Origin: Dietzia timorensis
Lineage (GTDB): Bacteria > Actinomycetota > Actinomycetes > Mycobacteriales > Mycobacteriaceae
NCBI RefSeq assembly: GCF_001659785.1
Contig: NZ_CP015961.1
Coordinates: forward strand, 3,224,001 to 3,288,000
Length of the DNA: 64,000 nt
Direction: 5' to 3'
The notes under the pieces were generated by a model. The model was not told the origin of the DNA. It worked only from the letters and a program-made list of their open reading frames with translations, and did no database searches. This document shows, one piece after another, positions 34,060 to 41,609 of the stretch (position 1 is its first letter; the number at the start of each line of letters is the position of its first letter). A program made the translations under genes and the position numbers.

Positions 34060-34584
34060 CTAGACTTCCAGCCCCGAATCGAAATCGGCGCTCGATCCGG
34101 GCACCGATGCGCCGGAGAGCTTAGGCTCGTCGCCGGCATCGGCGAAGGCGTCGAGCGCCTCTACAAGTGCGTCGACGCGGTCGGTGGGCATGTTCGCCAC
34201 GACCTCCGCGATGAGCGCGCGGCGACGATCGGTGACCTCCTGGACGACCTGCTGCCCCTTCTCGGTGACCCGAAGGGCCAGGCCGCGCGTTCCGCTGCCC
34301 GCGCGGGTCCGCTCGACGAGGAACGCCGACTCGAGGCGGTCGACCATGCGGGTCACAGAACTCGGGGCGACGTCCAGCTCCTCGGCGAGCTGGGTCTGGT
34401 TGTTGGCGGAACCACGGGAAATCACCAACAGCGCCCGGAACTGGGCGAAGGTGATCGGCGACGAGGCTTCGTCGAGGCTACGAGCCGAGAGCGCCACGAG
34501 TAGACGCGAGGCGCGCAGGAACGAATCGATGAGATCCGAGTTCGTGTCCACCTCGGCGGAGTCCGGTCTGATTTGGGTTTCCAT
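34060..34584 (-). CDS. MarR-family transcriptional regulator
   Basis: The 174-residue protein has the winged helix of MarR (about 40-115: LAEELDVAPSSVTRMVDRLE followed by the wing TRGLALRVTEKG) and a Ser/Gly-rich C-terminal extension. It begins 33 nt after the M13 peptidase stop on the same strand, so the two are likely co-transcribed. Its ligand and targets are unknown. Confidence 0.82.
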   Translation of the reverse strand: METQIRPDSAEVDTNSDLIDSFLRASRLLVALSARSLDEASSPITFAQFRALLVISRGSANNQTQLAEELDVAPSSVTRMVDRLESAFLVERTRAGSGTRGLALRVTEKGQQVVQEVTDRRRALIAEVVANMPTDRVDALVEALDAFADAGDEPKLSGASVPGSSADFDSGLEV

Positions 34585-34617
34585 TGTGTTCCACCATCCT
34601 TTGTTGCGCTGGACGGA

Positions 34618-36600
34618 TTACGTCCAGATACTTACGCGTTGTGACTCGTCGAGCCACATCTGGTCTTCGGCTGTGACGTCGAAGGCTTCGTAGAATGCAC
34701 CGATGTTGCGCACGACCTGGTTGCACCGGAATTCCGGCGGCGAGTGAGGGTCGATTGCCAGGCGACGGATCGCCTCTGCGTTGCGGGTCTTGGCGCGCCA
34801 CACCACCGCCCAGCTCGCGAACAGTCGCTGCGCGCCGGTGAGTCCATCGATTTCCGGCGCATCGTCCAGCGATCCGCCGAGGCTGATCCGGTATGCCTGC
34901 ACGGCGATGCCGAGCCCACCGAGGTCGCCGATGTTCTCACCGATCGTGAAGGCGCCGTTGACGTGGTGCTTGTCCGGGTCGAGCCCCTCGGGGGTGAGTG
35001 ACTCGTACTGGTCGATGAGCGCCTGGGTCTGCGCGGAGAACTCCTCGCGGTCGGCATCGGTCCACCAGTTATTGAGGTTTCCGTCGCCGTCATACAGCGA
35101 ACCCTGGTCGTCGAAGCCGTGGCCGATCTCGTGTCCGATCACCGCGCCGATGCCACCGTAGTTCATCGCATCGTCGGCTTCGGCGTCGAAGAACGGCGGC
35201 TGCAGGATTGCCGCGGGGAAGACGATCTCGTTCATCACCGGGTTGTAGTAGGCGTTGACCGTCTGCGGGGTCATGTGCCACTCGTCCCGGTCGACCGGCC
35301 CACCGAGCTTGCCGAGTTCGAAGTCGTGGTGAAACTCGGCGGCGCGGCGCACGTTGCCGATGAGATCGCCCGGGCGCATCTCGAGCTGCGAGTAGTCGCG
35401 CCACTTGTCCGGGTAGCCGATCTTCGGGGTGAACTTGGCGAGCTTGTCCAGGGCGCGCTCGCGGGTCTCGGGGGTCATCCAATCGAGAGTCTCGATCGAT
35501 TCACGGTATGCGGCGAGCAGGTTATCGACCAGCGCCGACATCCGCGCCTTGTATTCCGGCGGGAAATGGCGTTCGACGTAGACCCGCCCGACCTCCTCGC
35601 CGACGGCGCCCTCGACGAGCGATACGCCGCGCTTCCAGCGGTCGCGCATGCTCTCGGCGCCCGACATCGCCTTGCCCATGAACTCGAAGTTCGCCTCGAC
35701 GAGCTCCTCCGGCAGGCAGGCCACGCGCTCGGAGACGACGCGCCAACGGGCCCAGTCCTTCCAGCGGTCCAATTCGAGCTCGTCCCACAACAGCGCGACG
35801 GACGTGAAGAAGGAGGGCTGCGACAAGATGACCGTCGAGAACGTCTCGGACGAACCGCCGAGAGCTTCGATCCACCGCTGCCAGGGGAAGCCCGGGGCCT
35901 TCTGCTCGAGTTCGTCCCAGGAGACCGGGTTATACGTCTTGACCGCGTCCCGACTTTCCACGACGTCCCAGTGGGTGGCGGCGATCTTTGTTTCGAGATC
36001 GACCACGGCTTCGGCGCGAGCGGCCGCGTCGCGATCGCCGAACACCGACGTCAACCCCACCATGCGAGCGACATGCTCGCGGTAGCCGGCCAGGGTGTCC
36101 GCGTGTGCGGGGTCGCGATAGTAGGACTCGTCGGGCAATCCGAGGCCGAACTGCACCATGTAGACGACGTACTTGCTCGAATCGCCGGCGTCGTTGGAGA
36201 TGAAGGAGCCGACGAGGCCTCCTACGCCCGAGCGCTCGAGCGCGGCCAACGCCACGGCGAGCTCGTCCTTGTCCTTTGCGGCATCGATGAGTTCGAGGTC
36301 CGCGTCCAGCGCGGAGATACCGACCTTGTCGACGGTGTCGGTGTCCATGAAGGAGTGGTACAGGGCACCGATAGCCGAATCCTCCGGCGCCTCGGTGATG
36401 ATCTCGCGGACCTGCTCCTCGGCGCGGTCGCGCAACACGATGAACGCGCCGTCCTGGCCGCGGTCCGCGGCAATGGTGTGGGTATCGAGCCACCGGCCGT
36501 TGATGTGCCTATAGAAATCGTCCTGGGGACGGACGGACTCGTGAACATTGTCCAGGTCGAGCCCGGAACGGAGCTGGGTGGTGCGTGAGTTTTCGGTCAT
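34618..36600 (-). CDS. M13-family (neprilysin-like) zinc metallopeptidase
   Basis: The 660-residue enzyme has the full M13 architecture: a long helical N-terminal half, NAYYNP substrate-binding motif (about 449-454), zinc site HEIGH (490-494), and third ligand Glu555 in ENIGDLGG. The usual C-terminal tryptophan motif is replaced by VSIWT. There is no signal peptide, as in other actinobacterial PepO/Zmp1-type enzymes. ATG 36600 begins the conserved region. A TAGGGT box ends 7 nt upstream, although GGGTGGG could be a ribosome site. Confidence 0.88.
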   Translation of the reverse strand: MTENSRTTQLRSGLDLDNVHESVRPQDDFYRHINGRWLDTHTIAADRGQDGAFIVLRDRAEEQVREIITEAPEDSAIGALYHSFMDTDTVDKVGISALDADLELIDAAKDKDELAVALAALERSGVGGLVGSFISNDAGDSSKYVVYMVQFGLGLPDESYYRDPAHADTLAGYREHVARMVGLTSVFGDRDAAARAEAVVDLETKIAATHWDVVESRDAVKTYNPVSWDELEQKAPGFPWQRWIEALGGSSETFSTVILSQPSFFTSVALLWDELELDRWKDWARWRVVSERVACLPEELVEANFEFMGKAMSGAESMRDRWKRGVSLVEGAVGEEVGRVYVERHFPPEYKARMSALVDNLLAAYRESIETLDWMTPETRERALDKLAKFTPKIGYPDKWRDYSQLEMRPGDLIGNVRRAAEFHHDFELGKLGGPVDRDEWHMTPQTVNAYYNPVMNEIVFPAAILQPPFFDAEADDAMNYGGIGAVIGHEIGHGFDDQGSLYDGDGNLNNWWTDADREEFSAQTQALIDQYESLTPEGLDPDKHHVNGAFTIGENIGDLGGLGIAVQAYRISLGGSLDDAPEIDGLTGAQRLFASWAVVWRAKTRNAEAIRRLAIDPHSPPEFRCNQVVRNIGAFYEAFDVTAEDQMWLDESQRVSIWT

Positions 36601-36607
36601 GCATCCC

Positions 36608-36613
36608 ACCCTA
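36608..36613 (-). promoter_or_regulatory. Possible -10 box TAGGGT of the M13 gene
   Basis: On the minus strand TAGGGT ends 7 nt before ATG 36600. The same bases also resemble a purine-rich ribosome site, so the leaderless reading is less certain here. Confidence 0.35.
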
Positions 36614-36829
36614 CGGACGGCGGGTTCGCATGCGCGCAGCATCGGCCGGTGCGGCGATACGACCTGTTCGACATAGCTGTGGACGGCGCGCCTTCCCTGA
36701 TTGTTCCGAGCAAGATAAAACCAACCTTACATTCCAAATCTAAATTTTCTCTAGGTTTCCGCTATGCAATGCCAGCTTGTTTCGATTGGGATGTTTGTGA
36801 AGAACGTTGTGAATTGTGTCTTGTGTGAC

Positions 36830-36842
36830 GTAATTGAATTAC
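36830..36842. promoter_or_regulatory. Palindromic operator GTAATT-G-AATTAC in the GH25 promoter
   Basis: A perfect 6-bp inverted repeat with one central base, ending two bases before the CATACT box at 36845-36850. It occupies the spacer of the promoter, the classic position for a repressor site. The left arm overlaps TGACGTAA, a partial match to the dispersed GACGTC motif. Confidence 0.5.
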
Positions 36843-36844
36843 TG

Positions 36845-36850
36845 CATACT
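36845..36850 (+). promoter_or_regulatory. -10 box CATACT of a leaderless transcript
   Basis: CATACT ends 7 nt before the ATG at 36858. Confidence 0.45.
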
Positions 36851-36857
36851 GGTGTGC

Positions 36858-38024
36858 ATGTATGTTTATCGCCAGCGTGACGGCCGACGGCCGCTCACCC
36901 TCGTGTCCCTAGGTGTTCTCGCCGCCGTCGCCGTCCTGGTGGCCGCGTTCCTCGCCGTCACCACCCAAGGTCAGCAGGTACGGAACGTCGCGGAGCCCAG
37001 CGACTACATCAATTCCGACCTCGCTTCGAAGCCGCAGGGCGTGGACGTCTCCAAATGGCAGCATCCGAGCCCGAACTCGATCGATTGGAAGGCCGCCGCC
37101 GCAGGCGGTAAGGAATTCGCCTTCATCAAGTCCACCGAGGGCACCGAGCCCGGCAACGACAACCTCGACAGCGACGTCAAGGGTGCTCGCGCGGCCGGCT
37201 TGCACATCGGGCTTTATCACAAGGCGCGGCCCGCGATGGACGCCACGGCACAAGCCGACGCGTTCGCCGAGTCGGTGCTCGAGGTCGGCGGGGAGCAGCT
37301 TCCGCCCGTGCTCGACTTCGAGCTCGACGAGGGCAAGAACGCCGAGCAGCTCGCGGCGTGGGTCCAGGAGTTCATGGACCGCCTCGAGGACAAGACCGGC
37401 CGCACGCCGATCATGTACACCTATAAGTCCTTCTGGCTGGTGCAGATGGCGAATACGAAGAAGTTCTCCGAATACCCGCTGTGGCTCGCCGAATACCGTC
37501 AGCAGGAGCCGACCTCACCGCAGATCGGCGGCTGGGACTCGTTCACGTTCTGGCAGTACGCCGGCAACGACGGCCAGGCCGACGGCTTCCCGACCCCGGT
37601 CGACCTCAACGTCTTCAACGGTTCGAAGTCCGAGCTCGACAAGATGGTCGGATCCGTGGGTTCCGGCGCCCAGGACACCCCGGCGCCGTCCGGTGGGGAC
37701 ACGCCCGGCGAGTCGGAGTCCGAGTCCGAGTCCGGCGATTCCGAAACCGGAACCGACGAGACCACGAGCGACGAGTCGGGCACCGAGGAAAGCGGATCCG
37801 GCTCAGGCGCCGATTCGGGCGATAAGCCACTCACGCTGACGATTCCGAAGCTGCCGATTCCGGAGGGCTCGCTACCCGCCGGCGTGACGCTGCCGATCAA
37901 GATCGTGTTGCCTTCGAGCATCTTCGGCGTCGGGTCCTCCGGAGTGAGCTCCGACGTCGACTGGCTCAAGAGCCTCCTCGGCGGACTTCCAGAAGATGTC
38001 CTCAAGTCCGTGGAGATCAGCTAG
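36858..38024 (+). CDS. GH25 muramidase with single membrane anchor
   Basis: The 388-residue protein has an Arg-rich start and one membrane segment (about 14-35). A GH25 lysozyme domain (about 58-270) carries catalytic Asp63 in GVDVSKWQ and the pair Asp153/Glu155 in VLDFELD; WQYAGND is a further family landmark. A Ser/Glu/Gly linker and a hydrophobic-amphipathic tail (about 325-388) follow. GH25 enzymes cleave the muramic acid-glucosamine bond of peptidoglycan. ATG 36858 is chosen because a -10 box lies 7 nt upstream; an ATG 24 bases earlier would fall inside that promoter. Confidence 0.85.
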   Translation: MYVYRQRDGRRPLTLVSLGVLAAVAVLVAAFLAVTTQGQQVRNVAEPSDYINSDLASKPQGVDVSKWQHPSPNSIDWKAAAAGGKEFAFIKSTEGTEPGNDNLDSDVKGARAAGLHIGLYHKARPAMDATAQADAFAESVLEVGGEQLPPVLDFELDEGKNAEQLAAWVQEFMDRLEDKTGRTPIMYTYKSFWLVQMANTKKFSEYPLWLAEYRQQEPTSPQIGGWDSFTFWQYAGNDGQADGFPTPVDLNVFNGSKSELDKMVGSVGSGAQDTPAPSGGDTPGESESESESGDSETGTDETTSDESGTEESGSGSGADSGDKPLTLTIPKLPIPEGSLPAGVTLPIKIVLPSSIFGVGSSGVSSDVDWLKSLLGGLPEDVLKSVEIS

Positions 38025-38034
38025 CTCCATAGCC

Positions 38035-38110
38035 CGGCGGCCCCCTGGCGCCCTTCCCTACGGGTTGGTGATTCCGACCCCGGCGGATGGGTGATCCAAG
38101 GGGGCCGCCG
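38035..38110. terminator. Long-loop hairpin between convergent genes
   Basis: Arms CGGCGGCCCCCT (38035-38046) and its complement (38099-38110) are perfect over 12 bp and enclose 52 nt. It lies between the GH25 and cyclase stops. Confidence 0.45.
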
Positions 38111-38133
38111 TCGTTGGTGCGGCACCAGGCGCG

Positions 38134-39693
38134 CTACTCGTCGGCGCCGGAGTTGCGCGCGGCGAAGACCACGGTGTCCTCGGAACGGCCGCGCAGAGTG
38201 AGCGTCTCCGCCTCCTCCCAGCGCCGCGATTCGGCGCTGTCGGCGGCCTCGAGCGCACGGCCGGATGCGAGTGGCCGAGTCGGGTCACGCTTGGCGAGCT
38301 CGGACAGACGAGCGCTCTCGTTCACCGGGTCGCCGATGACGGTGTACTCGAAGCGCTCGATCGCGCCGACGTTCCCAGCGACCACCCGTCCATAGCTGAC
38401 CCCGATACCCGCCGAGAGATACGGCACGTCCGACGTCAGACGATGGGCTATCTCACGCGCAGACGAGAGGGCGGCCGCTGCGCTGTCGTCGAGCGCGATG
38501 GGCGCGCCGAAAATGGCGAGGACGGCGTCGCCCTCGAATTTGTTGACCAGGCCGCGATGCGATTCGACGGATCCCACGATGACCGAGAAGAACGTGTTGA
38601 GCGCCTCGACGACCTCCGAGGGGCTGCGCTCGGCGGCGAGGGAGGTGGAGCCGATGACGTCGACGAACACCACTCCCACGGTGCGCTCTGTCCCGCCGAG
38701 CTCGGGATCGGTATCGAGCGCCGCGGCGGCGACGTCCCGCCCGACGTGGCGACCGAAGATGTCGCGCATCCGGTCGCGTTCGCGAAGGCCCCCGACCATC
38801 GCGTTGAATCCGGCCTGGAGGTCGCCGAGCTCGGTGCCGTCGTAGACCGTGACGTCGACGTCGACGTCGCCATCGGCGACCGCCTCCATCCCGTTGCGCA
38901 CGCTACGGATCGGGTCGGTGACCGAGGTGGACGACAAGATCGTGAGCAACAACCCCGTCGACAATGCGATCGCCGCAAGCACGATGACGCCGACGAAGAG
39001 ATCCATCTTGGATGTTTCGTAGCGGAAGGTGCCGAAGAACATCACGAGGATGATGCCGACCAGCGGGATACCCGAACCGACGAGCCAGGACACCACCGTC
39101 CGGGTGCGGACCCCTCCGCGGCGGCGCGGGCGGTACCCGGCGGTGATGACCTGCGCGGCGACGGGGCGCAGCGAGAATTCGATGAGCAACTGCGAGATCG
39201 CGACGACGACCGCGCCGCTCATGGCGACGACGAAGAAGACCTTGGGAATGAGATCCGGCTCTCCGATGCCGTACATCAGGGTGAAGGTGACAACCGCACC
39301 CGCCCAGAGCAGTGCCTGAAGACGAACGAGCGTGCGGGGTGCCCGGCGGAAACGCTTGGCCTCGCGAGCGGTGGGGGCACGATCCTCATTGGCCCATTTG
39401 AGTTCGCGCGTGACGCTGTAGGTGCCCCAGCCGATGCCCACGATGAACGCCATGCCCACGTAGATCGGCAGCGCGATGAAATGAACCCACCACAGATGCG
39501 GCAAGAAGATCGACGGCAGCGGGATACCGACGGTTGCGAGCCCGATGGCGCACAGCGCGCCGATGAGGTTGGCCACCACCAGCGAGGAGGTCAGGAGCAC
39601 CTGGACGCGAATTCGGCGCGCGAGGCCACGTTCGCCGGAGGAGCCCAGCAGGATCGACCCGAAGTCACGTTTGGGCTTCCAAGTGGAGGTCAT
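38134..39693 (-). CDS. Membrane-bound class III adenylate/guanylate cyclase with HAMP domain
   Basis: The 519-residue protein has six hydrophobic segments (about 30-265), a HAMP domain (about 265-320: SVRNGMEAVADGDVDVDV) and a class III cyclase domain (about 340-500). Visible catalytic features are the metal Asp in FVDVIGSTSLA, NKFEGDAVLAIFG and TVIGDPVNESARL. This layout equals the Rv1318c-Rv1320c group of mycobacteria, which makes cAMP. The signal sensed by the membrane domain is unknown. Confidence 0.85.
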   Translation of the reverse strand: MTSTWKPKRDFGSILLGSSGERGLARRIRVQVLLTSSLVVANLIGALCAIGLATVGIPLPSIFLPHLWWVHFIALPIYVGMAFIVGIGWGTYSVTRELKWANEDRAPTAREAKRFRRAPRTLVRLQALLWAGAVVTFTLMYGIGEPDLIPKVFFVVAMSGAVVVAISQLLIEFSLRPVAAQVITAGYRPRRRGGVRTRTVVSWLVGSGIPLVGIILVMFFGTFRYETSKMDLFVGVIVLAAIALSTGLLLTILSSTSVTDPIRSVRNGMEAVADGDVDVDVTVYDGTELGDLQAGFNAMVGGLRERDRMRDIFGRHVGRDVAAAALDTDPELGGTERTVGVVFVDVIGSTSLAAERSPSEVVEALNTFFSVIVGSVESHRGLVNKFEGDAVLAIFGAPIALDDSAAAALSSAREIAHRLTSDVPYLSAGIGVSYGRVVAGNVGAIERFEYTVIGDPVNESARLSELAKRDPTRPLASGRALEAADSAESRRWEEAETLTLRGRSEDTVVFAARNSGADE

Positions 39694-39763
39694 CGCTCAA
39701 GTGTCCCACCCGGGGCGGCCCCGGTGCGCAGAATTTCCCGAGTACGGCGGGAATACCGCGGAT

Positions 39764-40174
39764 TCAGCGCTCGCCGCGGCGATTGACCAGCCCCGCGAGG
39801 GCGCGCCAGCCGAAGAACAGCACGGCCATCGCGATAGCGGCGACGATCATGAACGACCAGTGCGGGACGCGTCCGGTCGCGAGGCCTCGAATGACCATCC
39901 CGCCGACGAGCGTGACAGCCCACAGGTAGCCGGCGGTCGCCATCGTGAGCGGTGCGGGGCCCGACTTCCACACGAGACGGACGATCCACGCGACGGCGAG
40001 CGCGAGAAGAAAAGGCCAGGCGGTTTCCAACACGCCGGCGATGCCGGGGGTGCGGTTGTGGGCGCCGCGGCCGAGTACGGAGAACACGAGCACCGCGATG
40101 ACGTCGACGACGAGAATCCACCACAGGCCCTGCCCTGTGGCGCCGTGTGCGGGACGGGGGTTCTGGGTCGTCAT
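39764..40174 (-). CDS. DUF3054 four-helix membrane protein
   Basis: The 136-residue protein has four hydrophobic segments with DVIAVLVFSVLGRGAHN near the start and WPFLLALAVAWIV, the pattern of DUF3054. Function unknown. Its ATG overlaps the upstream gene's stop by four bases (ATGA), so it is translated with the YbhN-like protein. Confidence 0.8.
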   Translation of the reverse strand: MTTQNPRPAHGATGQGLWWILVVDVIAVLVFSVLGRGAHNRTPGIAGVLETAWPFLLALAVAWIVRLVWKSGPAPLTMATAGYLWAVTLVGGMVIRGLATGRVPHWSFMIVAAIAMAVLFFGWRALAGLVNRRGER

Positions 40175-41523
40175 CTCGGTCGTACCTCCGGATCTTTGTC
40201 GTTTCCTGTGAGCCCTGTGCCGCCATGGCCCGGCGTCGGGTGTCCGCCGTCATTCTCGCCGGAGCGGCGCACGGGGGAATACGTGCGGCCCTTGAACGGC
40301 CAGCGGCTCACCTCGACCGCGGAATGGCGGACCGAGTCGACCAGCGGCGGGATGGTCGTGTCGGCCTCCGGTTCGAGGCCGGCGACCTCCTCGTCCTCTA
40401 CGGATGTCGCGGAGGAGGTGGTGGCGCGTGTGGCGTCCCCGCGTCCGGTGCCGCCGCGCGCGCCGGGAGCGGGGTCGTCGACGTCCGGGTCGATGTCGGT
40501 GGCGCTGCGGTAGAAGAGGACGAATACCACCCAGCCGGCGGCGGCGACGAGGAAGTAGCTCACCACGCGATAGACGAACACGGTGGCCAGCGCGAGGTCG
40601 GCGGGCATGCCGCCGGCGGTGAGCGTGCCGATGAGCGTGACCTCGACCGTGCCGAGCCCGCCCGGGGTGACCGGAACCATCGCGACGACCTTGCCGGTGA
40701 CGTACGCGATAGCGAGTCCGCCGATGGAGTGCTGTGCGCCGACCGCCGCGGCCGCCGCCCACAGGCAGCCGATGTCGGCGACCCAGTTGAGCAGCGACCA
40801 GAAGAACGCAGAACCGAGGTGGCGGCGGCTCAGGTCGACGGCGTCTGCCTGGTCGATGATCGACTTGACGCTCGCCGAACCGTGGTCCGCGGGTTTGCCG
40901 CGCTTGCCGTTGATCCATCGCAGCACCGTCATCACGACGCTCTCGATGCGGTCGGGGTGCCGCGCGGCCCACTGCACTCCGAAGATCACCGCGAACAGGG
41001 CGATCCCCGACAGCGTGAGCAGAATCGGGTTCGACACCGCGCCCACGAGGAAGAACCCGAGTAGCGCGAGGACCACGATGCCGATGGTCGCGAGCACGCC
41101 GGAGATGACGAGTTGCCACGAGGCGATGACCCGCGTCGCGCCCCACTGCCGCGTGCGCCGGTAGGTGAGGGTCGCCGAGAACACCTGCCCGCCCGGGATC
41201 GACGTGGCGATCGCGTTCGCGGCGAAGATCAGCCCGACGCTGTCCCAGTACCCCACCTTGACCCCGGCCGAGCCCAGCAGCGTCTTCTGTACGGAGCCGT
41301 AGCTCGACATCGACAGGTAGGAAAATCCCAGCGCGATGATGAGCCAACCCCAGTGGATGTTGCGCACCGCGTGCCAGCCCTCGGCGAGGAACGGCATCTG
41401 GTCGCGCAGCCAGAACACGAGCAGGCCGAGCACCGCGAACGCGAGGATCGTCTTGACCCAGGGGTTCGACAGAACCAGCTGAATGCGGCGGAGCACACTC
41501 ACGGGCTGGCTCGTCTCGGTCAT
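40171..41523 (-). CDS. YbhN/AglD-like lysylphosphatidylglycerol synthase-type membrane protein
   Basis: The 450-residue protein has eight or so membrane segments with the UPF0104 pattern: NAIATSIPGGQVFSATLTYR and VPVTPGGLGTVEVTLIG. A charged, disordered C-terminal tail of about 110 residues follows. Proteins of this fold move or modify lipids. A membrane protein also lies next to mmpL3 in mycobacteria (Rv0204c), which fits the position here. It probably shares a transcript with DUF3054. A TAGGGT/GAGGGA stretch upstream could serve as -10 box or ribosome site. Confidence 0.75.
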   Translation of the reverse strand: MTETSQPVSVLRRIQLVLSNPWVKTILAFAVLGLLVFWLRDQMPFLAEGWHAVRNIHWGWLIIALGFSYLSMSSYGSVQKTLLGSAGVKVGYWDSVGLIFAANAIATSIPGGQVFSATLTYRRTRQWGATRVIASWQLVISGVLATIGIVVLALLGFFLVGAVSNPILLTLSGIALFAVIFGVQWAARHPDRIESVVMTVLRWINGKRGKPADHGSASVKSIIDQADAVDLSRRHLGSAFFWSLLNWVADIGCLWAAAAAVGAQHSIGGLAIAYVTGKVVAMVPVTPGGLGTVEVTLIGTLTAGGMPADLALATVFVYRVVSYFLVAAAGWVVFVLFYRSATDIDPDVDDPAPGARGGTGRGDATRATTSSATSVEDEEVAGLEPEADTTIPPLVDSVRHSAVEVSRWPFKGRTYSPVRRSGENDGGHPTPGHGGTGLTGNDKDPEVRPR

Positions 41524-41609
41524 TCCCTCACCCTAACGGTCCCCACCCCGGATATTCCGGAGGGCAATGGGCCTTTTGCTTCCCTAGTGCCGCATTTATG
41601 ACGGCGAAC

